Positions 27,979-37,994 of a stretch of 64,000 bases of DNA are shown here, piece by piece; positions within the stretch are counted from its first letter, which is position 1; the number at the start of each line of letters is the position of its first letter. The stretch is taken from contig NZ_CAJHBL010000005.1 in the NCBI RefSeq assembly GCF_904846625.1, positions 124,001-188,000 of the forward strand, read 5' to 3'. The translations under genes and the position numbers were made by a program. The stretch is from Psychrobacter sp. JCM 18900. Its GTDB lineage: Bacteria; Pseudomonadota; Gammaproteobacteria; Pseudomonadales; Moraxellaceae. The notes beneath the pieces were generated by a model. That model saw only the letters and a program-made list of their open reading frames with translations, was not told the DNA's origin and did no database searches.

Positions 27979-28716
27979 ATGGAACTTTTAATGCGTAACT
28001 TTAGTATTAATTATCACGACTGTAGAATCATATTTTTAGATCTAGAATTTTATGTTCCAGAGTCTAGCAGAAGAACTAAAGGGTTGAGCTACAACCCTTG
28101 GGATTCAGATTGCAAGTTACTAGGGGGTTCTTTTTTTGTCGCTAATCCCACAAAAGACTTTGAAAACTCTTTAGATATTGATTCAGACCAAATTCAATCA
28201 TTTTGGCTATGGAATTATGACTCCGAAAAAGCGCTATTGATCGATATTTTCAATCTATTAAAACAAGTCAGCCAAGACGCTAAAGCAGGTAATGATGGTA
28301 GAGTCTCTGCAACCTTATGCGGTATAGGTATCATATCTTCTGACATTCCTGTGATATTTGATCTATTAAAAAGGTACGAGCTATTATCAAATGCAGAAGC
28401 TTTTTATTTCCAAACAGAATTTCGCGTTATAGATGTTTCAAACTTAGCTATACCTACCTTCAATCATAGTTCTATGTTTGCATATCCAAAAACAAAAAAA
28501 GATCTCTTGTTAAAGTACATATCAGGCAAAAAATTTGAGAGTGGCACAGCGGTTTGGAATCTGTATGAAAAAGAGCAGTATAACGAAATAGAATACCGAA
28601 CTAATGATGAAATCAGCTGTACGCACAAGATATATTCAGAAATTTTAAACAACTACAAGCTTTTCAAACGTTTAGAAAAGGAGGATAAGCGCAATAAGTA
28701 TAAAGAGAACAACTAA
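27979..28716 (+). CDS. Putative DEDD-type (DnaQ-fold) exonuclease
   Basis: This 245-residue protein shows the three motifs of an RNase H-like 3'-5' exonuclease. Motif I is IIFLDLEFYV (Asp21, Glu23), motif II is GIGIISSDIPVIF (Asp122), and motif III is YRTNDEISCTHKIYSEIL (Tyr206, Asp210), which would make it DEDDy type. The gene is inverted relative to the hsd genes. Its stop abuts the stop of the hsdS relic at 28717. The start is uncertain: ATG 27979 or 27991; the frame further up starts only with TTG. The exonuclease call is inferred from motif spacing. Within the hsd locus it is probably a defence effector or nucleic-acid processing accessory. Confidence 0.6.
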   Translation: MELLMRNFSINYHDCRIIFLDLEFYVPESSRRTKGLSYNPWDSDCKLLGGSFFVANPTKDFENSLDIDSDQIQSFWLWNYDSEKALLIDIFNLLKQVSQDAKAGNDGRVSATLCGIGIISSDIPVIFDLLKRYELLSNAEAFYFQTEFRVIDVSNLAIPTFNHSSMFAYPKTKKDLLLKYISGKKFESGTAVWNLYEKEQYNEIEYRTNDEISCTHKIYSEILNNYKLFKRLEKEDKRNKYKENN

Positions 28717-28842
28717 CTACTCAGACGCAACCCAGCCCTGCACATCAATCTTACCCGTAACGGCAGCAGAGATTAAAGCAGTGCGGCGTTCCTGCATGTA
28801 ACGATACCCAATATTGAAACGGTATAGCGTTCTTGCATAAGT
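28717..28842 (-). pseudogene. hsdS: Fragment of the hsdS 3' end (first relic, with internal insertion)
   Basis: The minus strand encodes QERRTALISAAVTGKIDV then QGWVASE and a TAG at 28717-28719, as in the HsdS C-terminus. Upstream, the TTATGCAAGAACGC segment is interrupted by about 40 bp and then partly repeated, which breaks the frame. It is a scar of a former hsdS. Confidence 0.8.
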
Positions 28843-28889
28843 TATATAGTGTATATTCCTATTCATACTTTATTTGATGAGACTGCTTT

Positions 28890-29621
28890 ATGGATTTGAC
28901 GTACATACCCGATGAAATGAAGCCTCTAGCAATTATAGTTATAATCATTGTTGCTTTCGTACCTTTTCTTAAATTTCTTAAAGATATCTATATTGATTTT
29001 GAGATGTCTAAGTTTAAACAAATAATCAATACGAAAAGCTACGAAGATGGATTAAGTGATGAGATGAAAGCCAGTCTTATAGACGCAAGAGATGGAGCTG
29101 TCTTCAAAAAGATATACGGCTTGAATCTTAGTAAAAAATATAGAGATATTGCCTTACAAATAGAGCGTCAACCTGAGATTAATATTGATTGTGAAGATAT
29201 AAAGCGAGCTAAACATCACTTAGACTTCAAAGATAACAATATTATTGTAAATTATAGGCCTTGGTTAATTTTTAAGCGGAAGTTAGCTAATATCTTGGGA
29301 TTCGTATATTTCTTGACTGGTATGCTTTTAATACTGAGCTTAATTATAATAGTATTGCTAGAATTTTCTGGGTATCTTTCAAATATAAAAGTAGGAGCTC
29401 AAGATATTATTTTTTGGGTTTTTATAGGGTTTGTATATTTAGCTGTTGCCTACGATCAGATTAAAGAGCGAGAAGCCTTAAAAGCAGTTATCAAGATTCT
29501 ACTTCAATCTGAAAAAACACCTAACTTGATTAGTATCAATGATAACTGGAAGGGTAAAGACTTTCTTAAAAGATTAGGGTTTAAATTTAAATCGCTAGAC
29601 GAAATAAACTTTGAGCAGTAA
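28890..29621 (+). CDS. Membrane protein, cargo gene of the hsd locus
   Basis: This 243-residue protein has three likely membrane segments: residues about 13-30 (LAIIVIIIVAFVPFLKFL), 138-162 (GFVYFLTGMLLILSLIIIVLLEF) and 172-190 (IIFWVFIGFVYLAVAY). A cytosolic middle (about 31-135) is charged and helical. It is inverted relative to hsd and sits between an hsdS relic and an hsdR relic. Membrane proteins in defence loci often kill the infected cell, but nothing in this sequence proves that. The family is not recognised. Confidence 0.7.
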   Translation: MDLTYIPDEMKPLAIIVIIIVAFVPFLKFLKDIYIDFEMSKFKQIINTKSYEDGLSDEMKASLIDARDGAVFKKIYGLNLSKKYRDIALQIERQPEINIDCEDIKRAKHHLDFKDNNIIVNYRPWLIFKRKLANILGFVYFLTGMLLILSLIIIVLLEFSGYLSNIKVGAQDIIFWVFIGFVYLAVAYDQIKEREALKAVIKILLQSEKTPNLISINDNWKGKDFLKRLGFKFKSLDEINFEQ

Positions 29622-29669
29622 ACCACAGTTAATCTGATACCATAAAAACACTGATTTCTGATCGAGATA

Positions 29670-29985
29670 CTAAGCGTAGAGAACCTTTAGCCCACTACGC
29701 AGTACGCCCAAAGTGCCATAGGTACACGATGCTCTATCGGCAGAATGCTCATTGGCCTTCGCTAGCTGTTTAACCAATGCGGTGATGAAGTGACGCTCTG
29801 AATCTATAGGAAAGGTGCGGCAGAACTTCTCCCATTCCTTTGGCTGGGTAGTCTTCACAAAATACAGCGTGTCTTGCTCATATAGCGCCGTTTCTGCCTG
29901 ATAGCCGCTGGCATGACTCAATTACCAGCCTTGCAATTGTATTTGACTGACAATGTTCGCTTGAAAGACAGATTTGTAAGTAGTA
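29670..29985 (-). pseudogene. hsdR: Fragment of the hsdR 5' end (longest relic, about 100 codons)
   Basis: The minus strand carries DTTYKSVFQANIVSQIQ, a stop directly after GW, and then SHASGYQAETALYEQDTLYF...EWEKFCRTFPIDSERHF...YGTLGVLRSGLK, matching intact HsdR to about residue 110. The start codon has become ATA. The frame stops after KVLYA, where homology ends. The remaining part of the gap 29622-30003 is short and empty. Confidence 0.88.
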
Positions 29986-30003
29986 TCAGTTATAAAAATT
30001 ATA

Positions 30004-31353
30004 TTAAATCTTTCTAAATTTATTAGAAATATATTTAGCTGAATTTTCTAAGTATGGAAATAAAGTACTTTCATTTATATTCAACAAGTCCAGCTCTCTA
30101 ATTATTTCTTCTTTATACTTATCTTGTATTAAATAATGGATAATATTAAAACCAAATTCCTCTCCATCTATTAATTCTGCATCTAGGCCAAACATCAAAA
30201 AAGCTCCAGACTGTGCATTAATTCTAAGATTTGTTATTTTTCCCTTTATGCAAATTATTTCTTTTATACTACTTTCTTTTATTCTCTCTTTAAAATATGG
30301 CTTATCGCTTTTAATAAAGTCATATAGCTTATCCATTGTTTGATTAAAATTAGGCTCAGTAGTACCCGCACTAAGTATTTCTTTATCTTTATTTTTTAGC
30401 TTACAAAGGTTAGCTATACAAGTTGCAGTATCAGAATCAAAATATTTAATTTTATCCTTAGGAACCTTGATGGAAATTACATCACCTGTTGTTTCCTCCA
30501 CACCTTTACAAGCAAAGTACAACGCTATTAATGGATTCGTTGAAATATCTAATAATCTTGTGGGTAAAGAAAAATGTTGCATACGTACAAGTCTATCAAA
30601 AGTACTGCCATCACCTCTAAATTCATCGTAGTTCTGTGTTAGCAACTCATTATAGGTGGTATTTTCATCCTCCAAATAGAGAAAACTACCGTTTTCTTTC
30701 TTTCTAAGTATTGATGGCTCTAATTTATACTTAGAGTTTGAATGACCTCTATAGAAGTTTATGAAATCTTTATTATGCTCTTTACTAAATATTTTTTGAA
30801 TAAAATCAGTTACGCTCTCAATATTCTCTGTATTATTATGAATAGTTAATCTAGCACTTAAAACTCCAAAAGATGAAAATAAATGTTCTTTAATATGAAT
30901 TCTCTGTACAAAACTATCTAGATAATCTTTAAGAATTTTTCTGCTATTACCTGGTAGATTTGACTCAGAATATTTTAATAAGTCGTTTAAGCTACCTTCT
31001 TTTAATGCCCAGTGTGTTCTGGTAATTTCCTGCTGTCTTATATCCAATTTATCTACGAGAGACTCAATATCTGAATATTTAAAACAATTGTTATTAAAGA
31101 TCTTAAATTTTATTTCGTAATACCTCCCATTTAAAGCGACAGTAGAAATTCGACATAAGTATATATCAGGGTTTTTACCTTCTTTCATGATAAGACATGG
31201 ATACCCATATATAACCTCAATATTATCTTTGAATTTTTCTATAACAGATTCTTTTGTGTATTCTAGAAAACGAGTAGTTGCAATTTCTACAACTCCATTT
31301 TCAAACCATGATTCATCTTCATATCCAATAACTATTAAGTTATACAATGTCAT
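30004..31353 (-). CDS. FRG-domain protein
   Basis: This 449-residue protein has a FRG domain at about residues 190-300. It has the opening FINFYRGHSNSKYKLEPSILRK and the hallmark RLVRMQHFSLPTRLLDISTNPLIALYFACK. FRG domains (named for the F-R-G motif) occur in abortive-infection and other phage-defence proteins. The N-terminal 180 residues are of unknown fold. The gene starts 11 bp after the hsdS stop, so it is co-transcribed with hsdMS. It is AT-rich compared with hsdM, which suggests separate acquisition. Confidence 0.85.
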   Translation of the reverse strand: MTLYNLIVIGYEDESWFENGVVEIATTRFLEYTKESVIEKFKDNIEVIYGYPCLIMKEGKNPDIYLCRISTVALNGRYYEIKFKIFNNNCFKYSDIESLVDKLDIRQQEITRTHWALKEGSLNDLLKYSESNLPGNSRKILKDYLDSFVQRIHIKEHLFSSFGVLSARLTIHNNTENIESVTDFIQKIFSKEHNKDFINFYRGHSNSKYKLEPSILRKKENGSFLYLEDENTTYNELLTQNYDEFRGDGSTFDRLVRMQHFSLPTRLLDISTNPLIALYFACKGVEETTGDVISIKVPKDKIKYFDSDTATCIANLCKLKNKDKEILSAGTTEPNFNQTMDKLYDFIKSDKPYFKERIKESSIKEIICIKGKITNLRINAQSGAFLMFGLDAELIDGEEFGFNIIHYLIQDKYKEEIIRELDLLNINESTLFPYLENSAKYISNKFRKI

Positions 31354-31364
31354 ATCCTTTTGAT

Positions 31365-32732
31365 TTAAATTGATGGTTTCTTTACTAACTCATTTGTCCC
31401 TTGCCAGCCCCTCACATCAATCTTGCCCGTGACAGCCGCAGATATTAAAGCGGTGCGGCGCTCTCGCATAAGTTGTATTTGCTCATTTGCTTTCACCTCA
31501 ATTGCTCTGTAATGCTCTAACATACTATCTAAATAAATCACGATTTTCTCTTGCTCATTGTGCGAAGGAAAAGCGCCCTTAACAGTACCAACTCTATCTA
31601 TATTCAAATTTGCTTGAGAGCTTTGAGTCGATGTTTGCTCAAATGCAGGTAAAGCTGCTAAAAAACTATATCTTAAGAATTCAACATCGATACCTGTATA
31701 AGGTTTAAAACCAATAACACTGTCTGGTGCGTATGCTTCAAAACCTAAAATTGCTGTATCACCAATATTTGCAGCAATCGCCATCATTAAAGTACCCGCT
31801 GGAAATAACTGGCTTACGCTTTTACCTTTTTCATTTAAGGTTTGCGAGTATGACGCTATAATTTTTCCCGCACGTGCCACATCGCCAGTCTGAATAAAAG
31901 GGTATTCACCGTCATAAAAAGCGGGGTCGTTACGCGGTCTATGACCAAATTTGCCACGATAAATTTTAGACGCGTGTCTATAACTCTTAACATTCCAATG
32001 TTCAGGCACTTCCCCCAACCACTCAACGCCCGAATCTTTCATTGGTGCGTCAGGGTTTAAGCCTTTAGTCACTGCATGACTGATCACCGCTTGGCGCTTT
32101 TCTTTTAACAGTTGAATTAGGATTTGCTGCTTCTCAATTAGGGTATCGATTTGGGCGGTTTCGTGATCGAGGAAGTTAGCGATTTGGGTTTGTTCATTAA
32201 TATCAGGAACAGCTATCGGATACGTATTAATGGTTTCAGCAGGAACACGCCGCAATCCTCCTGCACCTGTCATAGCAGCTGTAGCTACACTAATAAATAT
32301 GGTTTCTAATAAACGATAGAATAGGTAACGGTTATTAACCTTGTCATTAACTCGTAAAACGAATATTTCAGACGATCCAAAACCAACCCCATTGATAAGG
32401 TCTTTAGCTATAGTAGTATTATTATTTTCAAAGCACGGAGTCACTTTTGCAACTAGAATATCTTCATTTTCAAAATAGGTATAACCGTCATAAACGTCTT
32501 TGATGACTTTTTTTTCATCTAAAACAAGACTATTGAACTTAAGCTTTTCCATTGGCACAAAACTACATTCATCCGACATTAAATCTTGAGATAGCGTAGA
32601 TTTTTTTGGATTAAGAATTGCTAGATGTTTTATAGGTACAACTTCCCAATGAGTAGGAATCTCCCCCAACCATTCAACCCCAGAATCCTTATACTCTCCA
32701 TATTGCTGATACTTCATTACCAATTCAGCCAT
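31365..32732 (-). CDS. hsdS: HsdS, type I specificity subunit
   Basis: This 455-residue DNA-recognition subunit has two target-recognition domains. Each begins with a variant of YKDSGVEWLGEIPTHWEV (near residues 15 and 230) and is followed by a conserved helix (NEQTQIANFLDHETAQIDTLIEKQQ; NEQEKIVIYLDSML). The two halves would each read one half of a bipartite target; the target itself cannot be read from sequence. Its start overlaps the hsdM stop (TAATG). A GAGGTG lies upstream of MAEL. Its final residues are the source of the relics at 28717 and 26539. Confidence 0.95.
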   Translation of the reverse strand: MAELVMKYQQYGEYKDSGVEWLGEIPTHWEVVPIKHLAILNPKKSTLSQDLMSDECSFVPMEKLKFNSLVLDEKKVIKDVYDGYTYFENEDILVAKVTPCFENNNTTIAKDLINGVGFGSSEIFVLRVNDKVNNRYLFYRLLETIFISVATAAMTGAGGLRRVPAETINTYPIAVPDINEQTQIANFLDHETAQIDTLIEKQQILIQLLKEKRQAVISHAVTKGLNPDAPMKDSGVEWLGEVPEHWNVKSYRHASKIYRGKFGHRPRNDPAFYDGEYPFIQTGDVARAGKIIASYSQTLNEKGKSVSQLFPAGTLMMAIAANIGDTAILGFEAYAPDSVIGFKPYTGIDVEFLRYSFLAALPAFEQTSTQSSQANLNIDRVGTVKGAFPSHNEQEKIVIYLDSMLEHYRAIEVKANEQIQLMRERRTALISAAVTGKIDVRGWQGTNELVKKPSI

Positions 32733-35125
32733 TACGAATGCACCTCACCCAATAACTGCATAATCTCGCTACTAACCGCATCTAAGTCCGCATCAATCTC
32801 AGCTAGCGGACGTGGTGGCTCATACACATAGAAATGACGGTTAAACGGTATCTCAAAGCCCACAATGCCTATCTCTTCATCGATGGCATCTGTCTTATCG
32901 GGATTAATCCACGCATCAGGCACATGCGGCTGCACTTCACGGGCAAAGTAGCCCTCAATCAGTGCGGTGGTGCTCATGTCTGGATTGAGTGGCACGTTTT
33001 CATAATCACGCAGGTCGCTATCAGGCTGGAACTCGACGATTTTAGCGGGCTTATCCGCGTGTGGCTGATAGCGAAACGCGCCGTATAGCGGGCCTTCGGT
33101 CTTGATGATTTTTTTGATGACAGGCGCGGCCTCAGGGTTTTTCCATGTCACAGCGTTTAAGATCTGTTTTTTGTCCTTAGCCGATAAATTCAATCCAGTA
33201 TCCTTAATTGCTTGATTAAACCTTAACTCAAACTGGTTAAAATCATTAAACTGCTTAGTACCAATGGCATGTCGCAGAACATGAGCGGCTTCCATAGTTT
33301 CTAACTGATCCAGCCATAACTTTTGGCTTAATACTTCTTTGATTTGCTTCTCTTTCAACTCACTAAAGTCCGCCTTTATCATCGCACGGGCTTCGATATG
33401 TATATCACTATCTTGTGTACCAAAATAACCGTAGTGTGACTCTAGACTAGTATCATGGCTCACATCAGCCCAATTCCATTCTTCGAAAAACTTTTCGTAT
33501 AGGGCTCGCATGACCAAATCATAGGTGCGCTCAGCATAACGTAATGATTCAATAGCCTTATCGCTAAGCTGCGCTGACAATCGCAGTGGACGCTCAATAG
33601 TGATACGGCGATAGCCAAACTCATGAGTGGCAAATATCTTACTGGCAAAGGTCTTGGCAGGCTCAGTCTTAGGATTGACAGACTGACGGCCACGGTTAGA
33701 CTTCACCTCTTCTGGCTTATCTAGCACGCGCGCATCGACTACCTCAAAGTCACCAAAGCTACGGATAATGGTCTTGATATCATCATCGCTCATCTCATTA
33801 CGCTTTGAGCCAAGTGATTTACGCATCTTGCCGTATAGGTTACTGCCATCAATCAATTGCACGCGACCTTTACGCTCAGGCGCTTTCTTATTGCTTAATA
33901 CCCATACATAGGTAGCGATACCCGTGTTGTAGAACATATCGGTAGGTAGGGCGATGATAGCCTCTAGTAGATCGGCCTCAAGGATATAACGGCGAATCTC
34001 ACTCTCGCCACTCCCTGCGCCGCCCGTGAATAGCGGTGACCCATTTAAGATAATACCGATACGGCTGCCTTGGTTGCTGCTGCTATCCGTATCTTTGGTA
34101 TTATCAGTGATCGGACGCATCTTGCTAATCAGATGCATCAGGAACAATAGCGAGCCATCAGACACGCGCGGCAAGCCAGCCCCAAAACGACCGTCAAAGC
34201 CTTTTTGCTCGTGCTCGTCTTTGATCTCACCTGATATCTTTTTCCAATCTACCCCAAACGGCGGATTAGACAGCATGTAGTCAAACTTCTCAGCGACCAG
34301 CTGATCACTAGACAAAGTATTGCCCAGCTTAATGTTATTCACCTCTTGCCCTTTGATCAGCATATCAGCTTTACAGATGGCATAAGACTCAGGGTTGAGC
34401 TCTTGCCCATAGGTTCGCATCACCGCATCAGGGTTCAGCTCTAGTACGTATTCCATACCAGATGATAGGAAGCCGCCCGTACCTGCTGTCGGGTCATAAA
34501 TGGTGCGAATGATACCGTCTTTGGTCAGTGCGTCATCATCTTCCATAAATACCAGTGACGTGGTCAGGCGCACGATATCGCGCGGGGTAAAATGCTCCCC
34601 TGCGGTTTCGTTTGAGCTTTCAGCAAAGCGGCGGATTAACTCTTCAAAGACAAAGCCCATTTCATGGTTAGATATCTTCTCAGGACTTAGATCAGTAGTG
34701 GCAAACATCCGCACCACTTTATATAGCAAGTTCGCATCGGCCAGTTGCCCGACAAACTCTTCAAACTTAAAGTGCTCAAATATCTCACGTGCGTCTTTAG
34801 AGAAGGATTGCACGTAAGTATTGAGGTTATCCTTGATGTCGCTTTGACCCATCTTGCTGAGATCCATCGGCGAGGTATTGTAAAACGGTCGCTTGCTGGC
34901 ACGAATGATGAACTTCTCTTGCGCTTCCTCTGGCAAACCTTTCTCAGCGATACGCTCACTCTCGGCAACCACAGCAGCTTTGGTGTCTGCTAATACGCAC
35001 TCTAGGCGGCGCAGTAGTGTGAATGGCAGGATGATGCGGCCGTATTGAGATTGCTTAAAGTCACCACGCAATAGATCAGCGACAGACCAGATGAAAGCCG
35101 CTGTTTGAGAGAAGTTTTTGGTCAT
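32732..35125 (-). CDS. hsdM: HsdM, type I DNA methyltransferase subunit
   Basis: This 797-residue adenine-N6 methyltransferase has the N-terminal HsdM helical domain ([25 protein letters not shown]), SAM motif [14 protein letters not shown] near residue 215, and catalytic motif IV NPPFG near residue 287. It is about 250 residues longer than the classical HsdM. The C-terminal extension contains the conserved [16 protein letters not shown] and ends in a coiled segment. It is the first gene of the leftward hsd operon, and its promoter lies in the 325-bp divergent region to the right. Confidence 0.95.
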   Translation of the reverse strand: MTKNFSQTAAFIWSVADLLRGDFKQSQYGRIILPFTLLRRLECVLADTKAAVVAESERIAEKGLPEEAQEKFIIRASKRPFYNTSPMDLSKMGQSDIKDNLNTYVQSFSKDAREIFEHFKFEEFVGQLADANLLYKVVRMFATTDLSPEKISNHEMGFVFEELIRRFAESSNETAGEHFTPRDIVRLTTSLVFMEDDDALTKDGIIRTIYDPTAGTGGFLSSGMEYVLELNPDAVMRTYGQELNPESYAICKADMLIKGQEVNNIKLGNTLSSDQLVAEKFDYMLSNPPFGVDWKKISGEIKDEHEQKGFDGRFGAGLPRVSDGSLLFLMHLISKMRPITDNTKDTDSSSNQGSRIGIILNGSPLFTGGAGSGESEIRRYILEADLLEAIIALPTDMFYNTGIATYVWVLSNKKAPERKGRVQLIDGSNLYGKMRKSLGSKRNEMSDDDIKTIIRSFGDFEVVDARVLDKPEEVKSNRGRQSVNPKTEPAKTFASKIFATHEFGYRRITIERPLRLSAQLSDKAIESLRYAERTYDLVMRALYEKFFEEWNWADVSHDTSLESHYGYFGTQDSDIHIEARAMIKADFSELKEKQIKEVLSQKLWLDQLETMEAAHVLRHAIGTKQFNDFNQFELRFNQAIKDTGLNLSAKDKKQILNAVTWKNPEAAPVIKKIIKTEGPLYGAFRYQPHADKPAKIVEFQPDSDLRDYENVPLNPDMSTTALIEGYFAREVQPHVPDAWINPDKTDAIDEEIGIVGFEIPFNRHFYVYEPPRPLAEIDADLDAVSSEIMQLLGEVHS

Positions 35126-35450
35126 GGGAGTATCTTTTGGTTGTTGAGCAGGAATAGAATTTTTGAATTGAATGTCAGTGATGAGGCGATACCTATCCTA
35201 GACAAAATATAACCATCATAAGGGTATTCGACATTACTCGGCAAGTGTGAATGTGAGATTTACTGAGATATAGGCTTTCGAACTACAAAATATTAAAGGG
35301 TTCATAAAATAGCTTTTAGGATTAAGTATCCCTTTCAAGCACCTATAAGTTAATATATACAAAATAATAATTAGATTTTATAAGTAATTATAGATAAAAC
35401 TTAATTTCATTTTGGTAATTTCTGAATACTGATAAAAAGGAAGCTACATA
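35126..35450. other. Divergent intergenic region (hsdM / ATPase gene)
   Basis: This 325-bp AT-rich gap contains no gene. It must hold back-to-back promoters for the hsd operon and the ATPase-HNH pair. A very AT-rich stretch at 35350-35400 (TTAATATATACAAAATAATAA) is the likeliest promoter zone. Confidence 0.4.
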
Positions 35451-37031
35451 GTGGCAATAACATTTATAAAGTTAGTTGATGGCATCTACTTACCTGACCA
35501 AGCTCAAAACACTGCTTATTTACAACCTAATAACTGGGATGATTTTGATTATAAAACGCTATTTAGCCTTGTGATTTTTGACGCCAAAGGTAATAAGCAC
35601 CATATTGGCAATGTAAAAATTGGTTTTGTTGGACAGTATACAGGCTGGACCAGTGAAAAAATATCATCTCCCTTCACTACACTGCTAGATAACTTTTACT
35701 CTTTAGGTCAGGATGCTGATTATTATAAAAACCTTGTAGAAAAGCTTTCTACTGAAATGGTAAGTGAAGTTCTAACAGCATTAGGCGACGTTTCATATCT
35801 ACCAGAACGTTTAGTTATTGCTGAAGATGAACAGGCTTTTAATACATCATTATTAAGGTCAGTCCGCCGCCTCACTATAGAACAGCAATTTCGAAGAATT
35901 CTACGTGGTGAGGCAGCTTTAACAAAATACAATTTCTTCTATAAAAAGTCATCTAATGAACGTTATTCTGGTATTCAAGTAGATTTTAAAGTGAAGCCTA
36001 ATACTAAGCCTTCATCTAACATTCATATATTGATTGGTCGCAATGGTGTAGGTAAAACAACTCTGCTTAACAATATGGTTGATGCACTTCTTCCTAACAG
36101 AGGTCCGCGAAAAGAAACTGGTTTTTTTGCTGTTGAATCTATATTTGAAGAGGAACTTATAATACCAAAAGACTATTTCGCTGGAGTTGTTTCTGTAAGT
36201 TTTAGTGCATTTGATCCTTTTACTCCACCTTATGACCAAGTTGATGCAAGTGTTGGCACGCAGTATTACTACGTTGGGTTAAAGAAACGTTTGAAACAAC
36301 AAGATCAATGGGGATTAAAAAGCATAAAAGATTTATGCCGAGATTTTACCAATAGTTTGCAACTATGCTTTGCACTCGATGCTAAACGGGGGAGATGGAT
36401 TGAAGCTATTAGAAAATTAGAATCTGATGCCAATTTCGCTGAAATGAAATTACGATCCCTCATTAATGTATATGCTGAAGATGCATCAGATGACAAACAC
36501 CGGTTTTCTCAAGAAGCTACAGGTCTATTTGGAAGGATGAGCTCAGGCCATGCTATTGTACTTTTGACTATTACAAAACTGGTTGAAACTGTTGAAGAGA
36601 AGACCTTAGTCCTATTAGATGAGCCAGAAAGCCATTTGCATCCACCATTACTTTCTGCATTCACTAGGGCCCTATCTGACTTACTTGTTAATCGTAATGG
36701 CGTAGCTATTATTGCCACCCATTCGCCAGTAGTATTACAGGAAGTTCCTAAATCATGCGTTTCTATCCTAAGAAGAACACGACTTATCTCAAATGTTGAT
36801 AGACCTGAGTGTGAAACTTTTGCCGAAAATGTGGGAATCTTGACGCGTGAAGTGTTCGGATTAGAAGTGTCTAAGTCTGGTTTTCATAATTTACTAGAGA
36901 CCTCTGTAAGTGAAGGTAAGAGTTATGAACAAATAGAACGTGAATACAATTATCAATTAGGTTTTGAAGGTAAAGTTATATTACGCTCATTAATTTTAGC
37001 TAGGGACTCAGAAGTGGAGACTAAAAGATGA
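35451..37031 (+). CDS. ABC-type/RecF-like AAA ATPase of a Septu-like defence pair
   Basis: This 526-residue protein has Walker A GRNGVGKTT at residues 196-204, an ABC-like signature GRMSSGH near 361-367, Walker B LVLLDEPESHLHPP with Asp390 and Glu391, and switch His in IATHSP (424). This is the SMC/ABC-type ATPase seen in PtuA, OLD and similar defence ATPases. The first 180 residues form an extra domain not typical of PtuA. The GTG start is preceded by AAAGGAAG. Its stop overlaps the start of the HNH gene (ATGA), so the two are coupled. It probably senses or is regulated by nucleotides and activates the nuclease partner. Confidence 0.85.
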   Translation: MAITFIKLVDGIYLPDQAQNTAYLQPNNWDDFDYKTLFSLVIFDAKGNKHHIGNVKIGFVGQYTGWTSEKISSPFTTLLDNFYSLGQDADYYKNLVEKLSTEMVSEVLTALGDVSYLPERLVIAEDEQAFNTSLLRSVRRLTIEQQFRRILRGEAALTKYNFFYKKSSNERYSGIQVDFKVKPNTKPSSNIHILIGRNGVGKTTLLNNMVDALLPNRGPRKETGFFAVESIFEEELIIPKDYFAGVVSVSFSAFDPFTPPYDQVDASVGTQYYYVGLKKRLKQQDQWGLKSIKDLCRDFTNSLQLCFALDAKRGRWIEAIRKLESDANFAEMKLRSLINVYAEDASDDKHRFSQEATGLFGRMSSGHAIVLLTITKLVETVEEKTLVLLDEPESHLHPPLLSAFTRALSDLLVNRNGVAIIATHSPVVLQEVPKSCVSILRRTRLISNVDRPECETFAENVGILTREVFGLEVSKSGFHNLLETSVSEGKSYEQIEREYNYQLGFEGKVILRSLILARDSEVETKR

Positions 37032-37891
37032 GAGTTATAGTTGCTCCTCTTGAAGATCCAAAAGAGGTTTATCAAGTTTGTGTTCATAGCATTGCAAATG
37101 AATGTTTACGCAATCGACTAACTGCACTGGAAAACGATATCTGTGTAGCAGCATCAGATTATAAGCAAAAAGCTAAAACTAAAAAGCTCTATACTATTCC
37201 TCCTAACAACTGTGAAAATGAAGAAATTGCTTTAGGTCAGGTTACAAAAAAAGAGCTAATAAACGTATATAGCAGCCATATGGTTGGTAAGGAAAAGCCT
37301 GCAAGAAAAGCATATTATGACTTATTACTATCACGAGCTCCATCAGGTAAATGTCCATTTTGTGGCTTTGGTCAAGTCTGGACTTTAGATCATTATCTAC
37401 CTAAAACTACATACCCTCAGTTATCAGTTGTACCTTCTAACTTAGTTCCATCCTGCAGGGATTGTAATACCGGAAAGAGTACTTTTATCGCCACCACAGA
37501 AAATACTCAAAGCTTACATCCCTACTTCGACCATCAAATTATTACTAATGAGCAATGGTTATTTGCAAAGGTTATTGAAACGTCTCCAGCAACAATCCAA
37601 TTTTATGTCAAAGCTCCTATTGACTGGGATGAAATTTCTAAAGCGAGAGTTCATTCACACTTCAAAGACTTTAAATTGGAATTACGATACTCATTAGAAG
37701 CGAGTGACCAGCTTGGATGTCTTAGAGATACTCTTTCTCAATATAGAGATCTATTAGGTACAATGGCTGTAAAACAGCATCTGTTTATCGAAAGTCAAAC
37801 CCACATTCGAAAACACATGAATTCATGGCAAACAGCTATGTTTCAAGCTCTTTCTGTTAGTGATTGGTATTGTGATGGGGGTTTCCAATAA
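37028..37891 (+). CDS. HNH endonuclease partner (PtuB-like)
   Basis: This 287-residue protein has an HNH nuclease domain at residues about 105-150. It has zinc pair Cys109-x2-Cys112, the catalytic DH in LDHYLPK (Asp121-His122), Asn139 in NLVPSC, and the second pair Cys143-x2-Cys146 followed by N-x-x-K. This arrangement (CxxC-DH-N-CxxCN) matches the HNH subunit of Septu and related ATPase-nuclease systems. It overlaps the ATPase gene by 4 bp and is the last gene before attR. The N-terminal 100 residues are helical and may bind the ATPase. Confidence 0.87.
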   Translation: MRVIVAPLEDPKEVYQVCVHSIANECLRNRLTALENDICVAASDYKQKAKTKKLYTIPPNNCENEEIALGQVTKKELINVYSSHMVGKEKPARKAYYDLLLSRAPSGKCPFCGFGQVWTLDHYLPKTTYPQLSVVPSNLVPSCRDCNTGKSTFIATTENTQSLHPYFDHQIITNEQWLFAKVIETSPATIQFYVKAPIDWDEISKARVHSHFKDFKLELRYSLEASDQLGCLRDTLSQYRDLLGTMAVKQHLFIESQTHIRKHMNSWQTAMFQALSVSDWYCDGGFQ

Positions 37892-37994
37892 TAAAAAAAT
37901 GTTTATTGATTGTTTCTATGCTCAGCCGATAATATTTTTGTAATCAATATCTACCTATTTTTATAATGGAACTATTACTGTAACGACAATTAAA

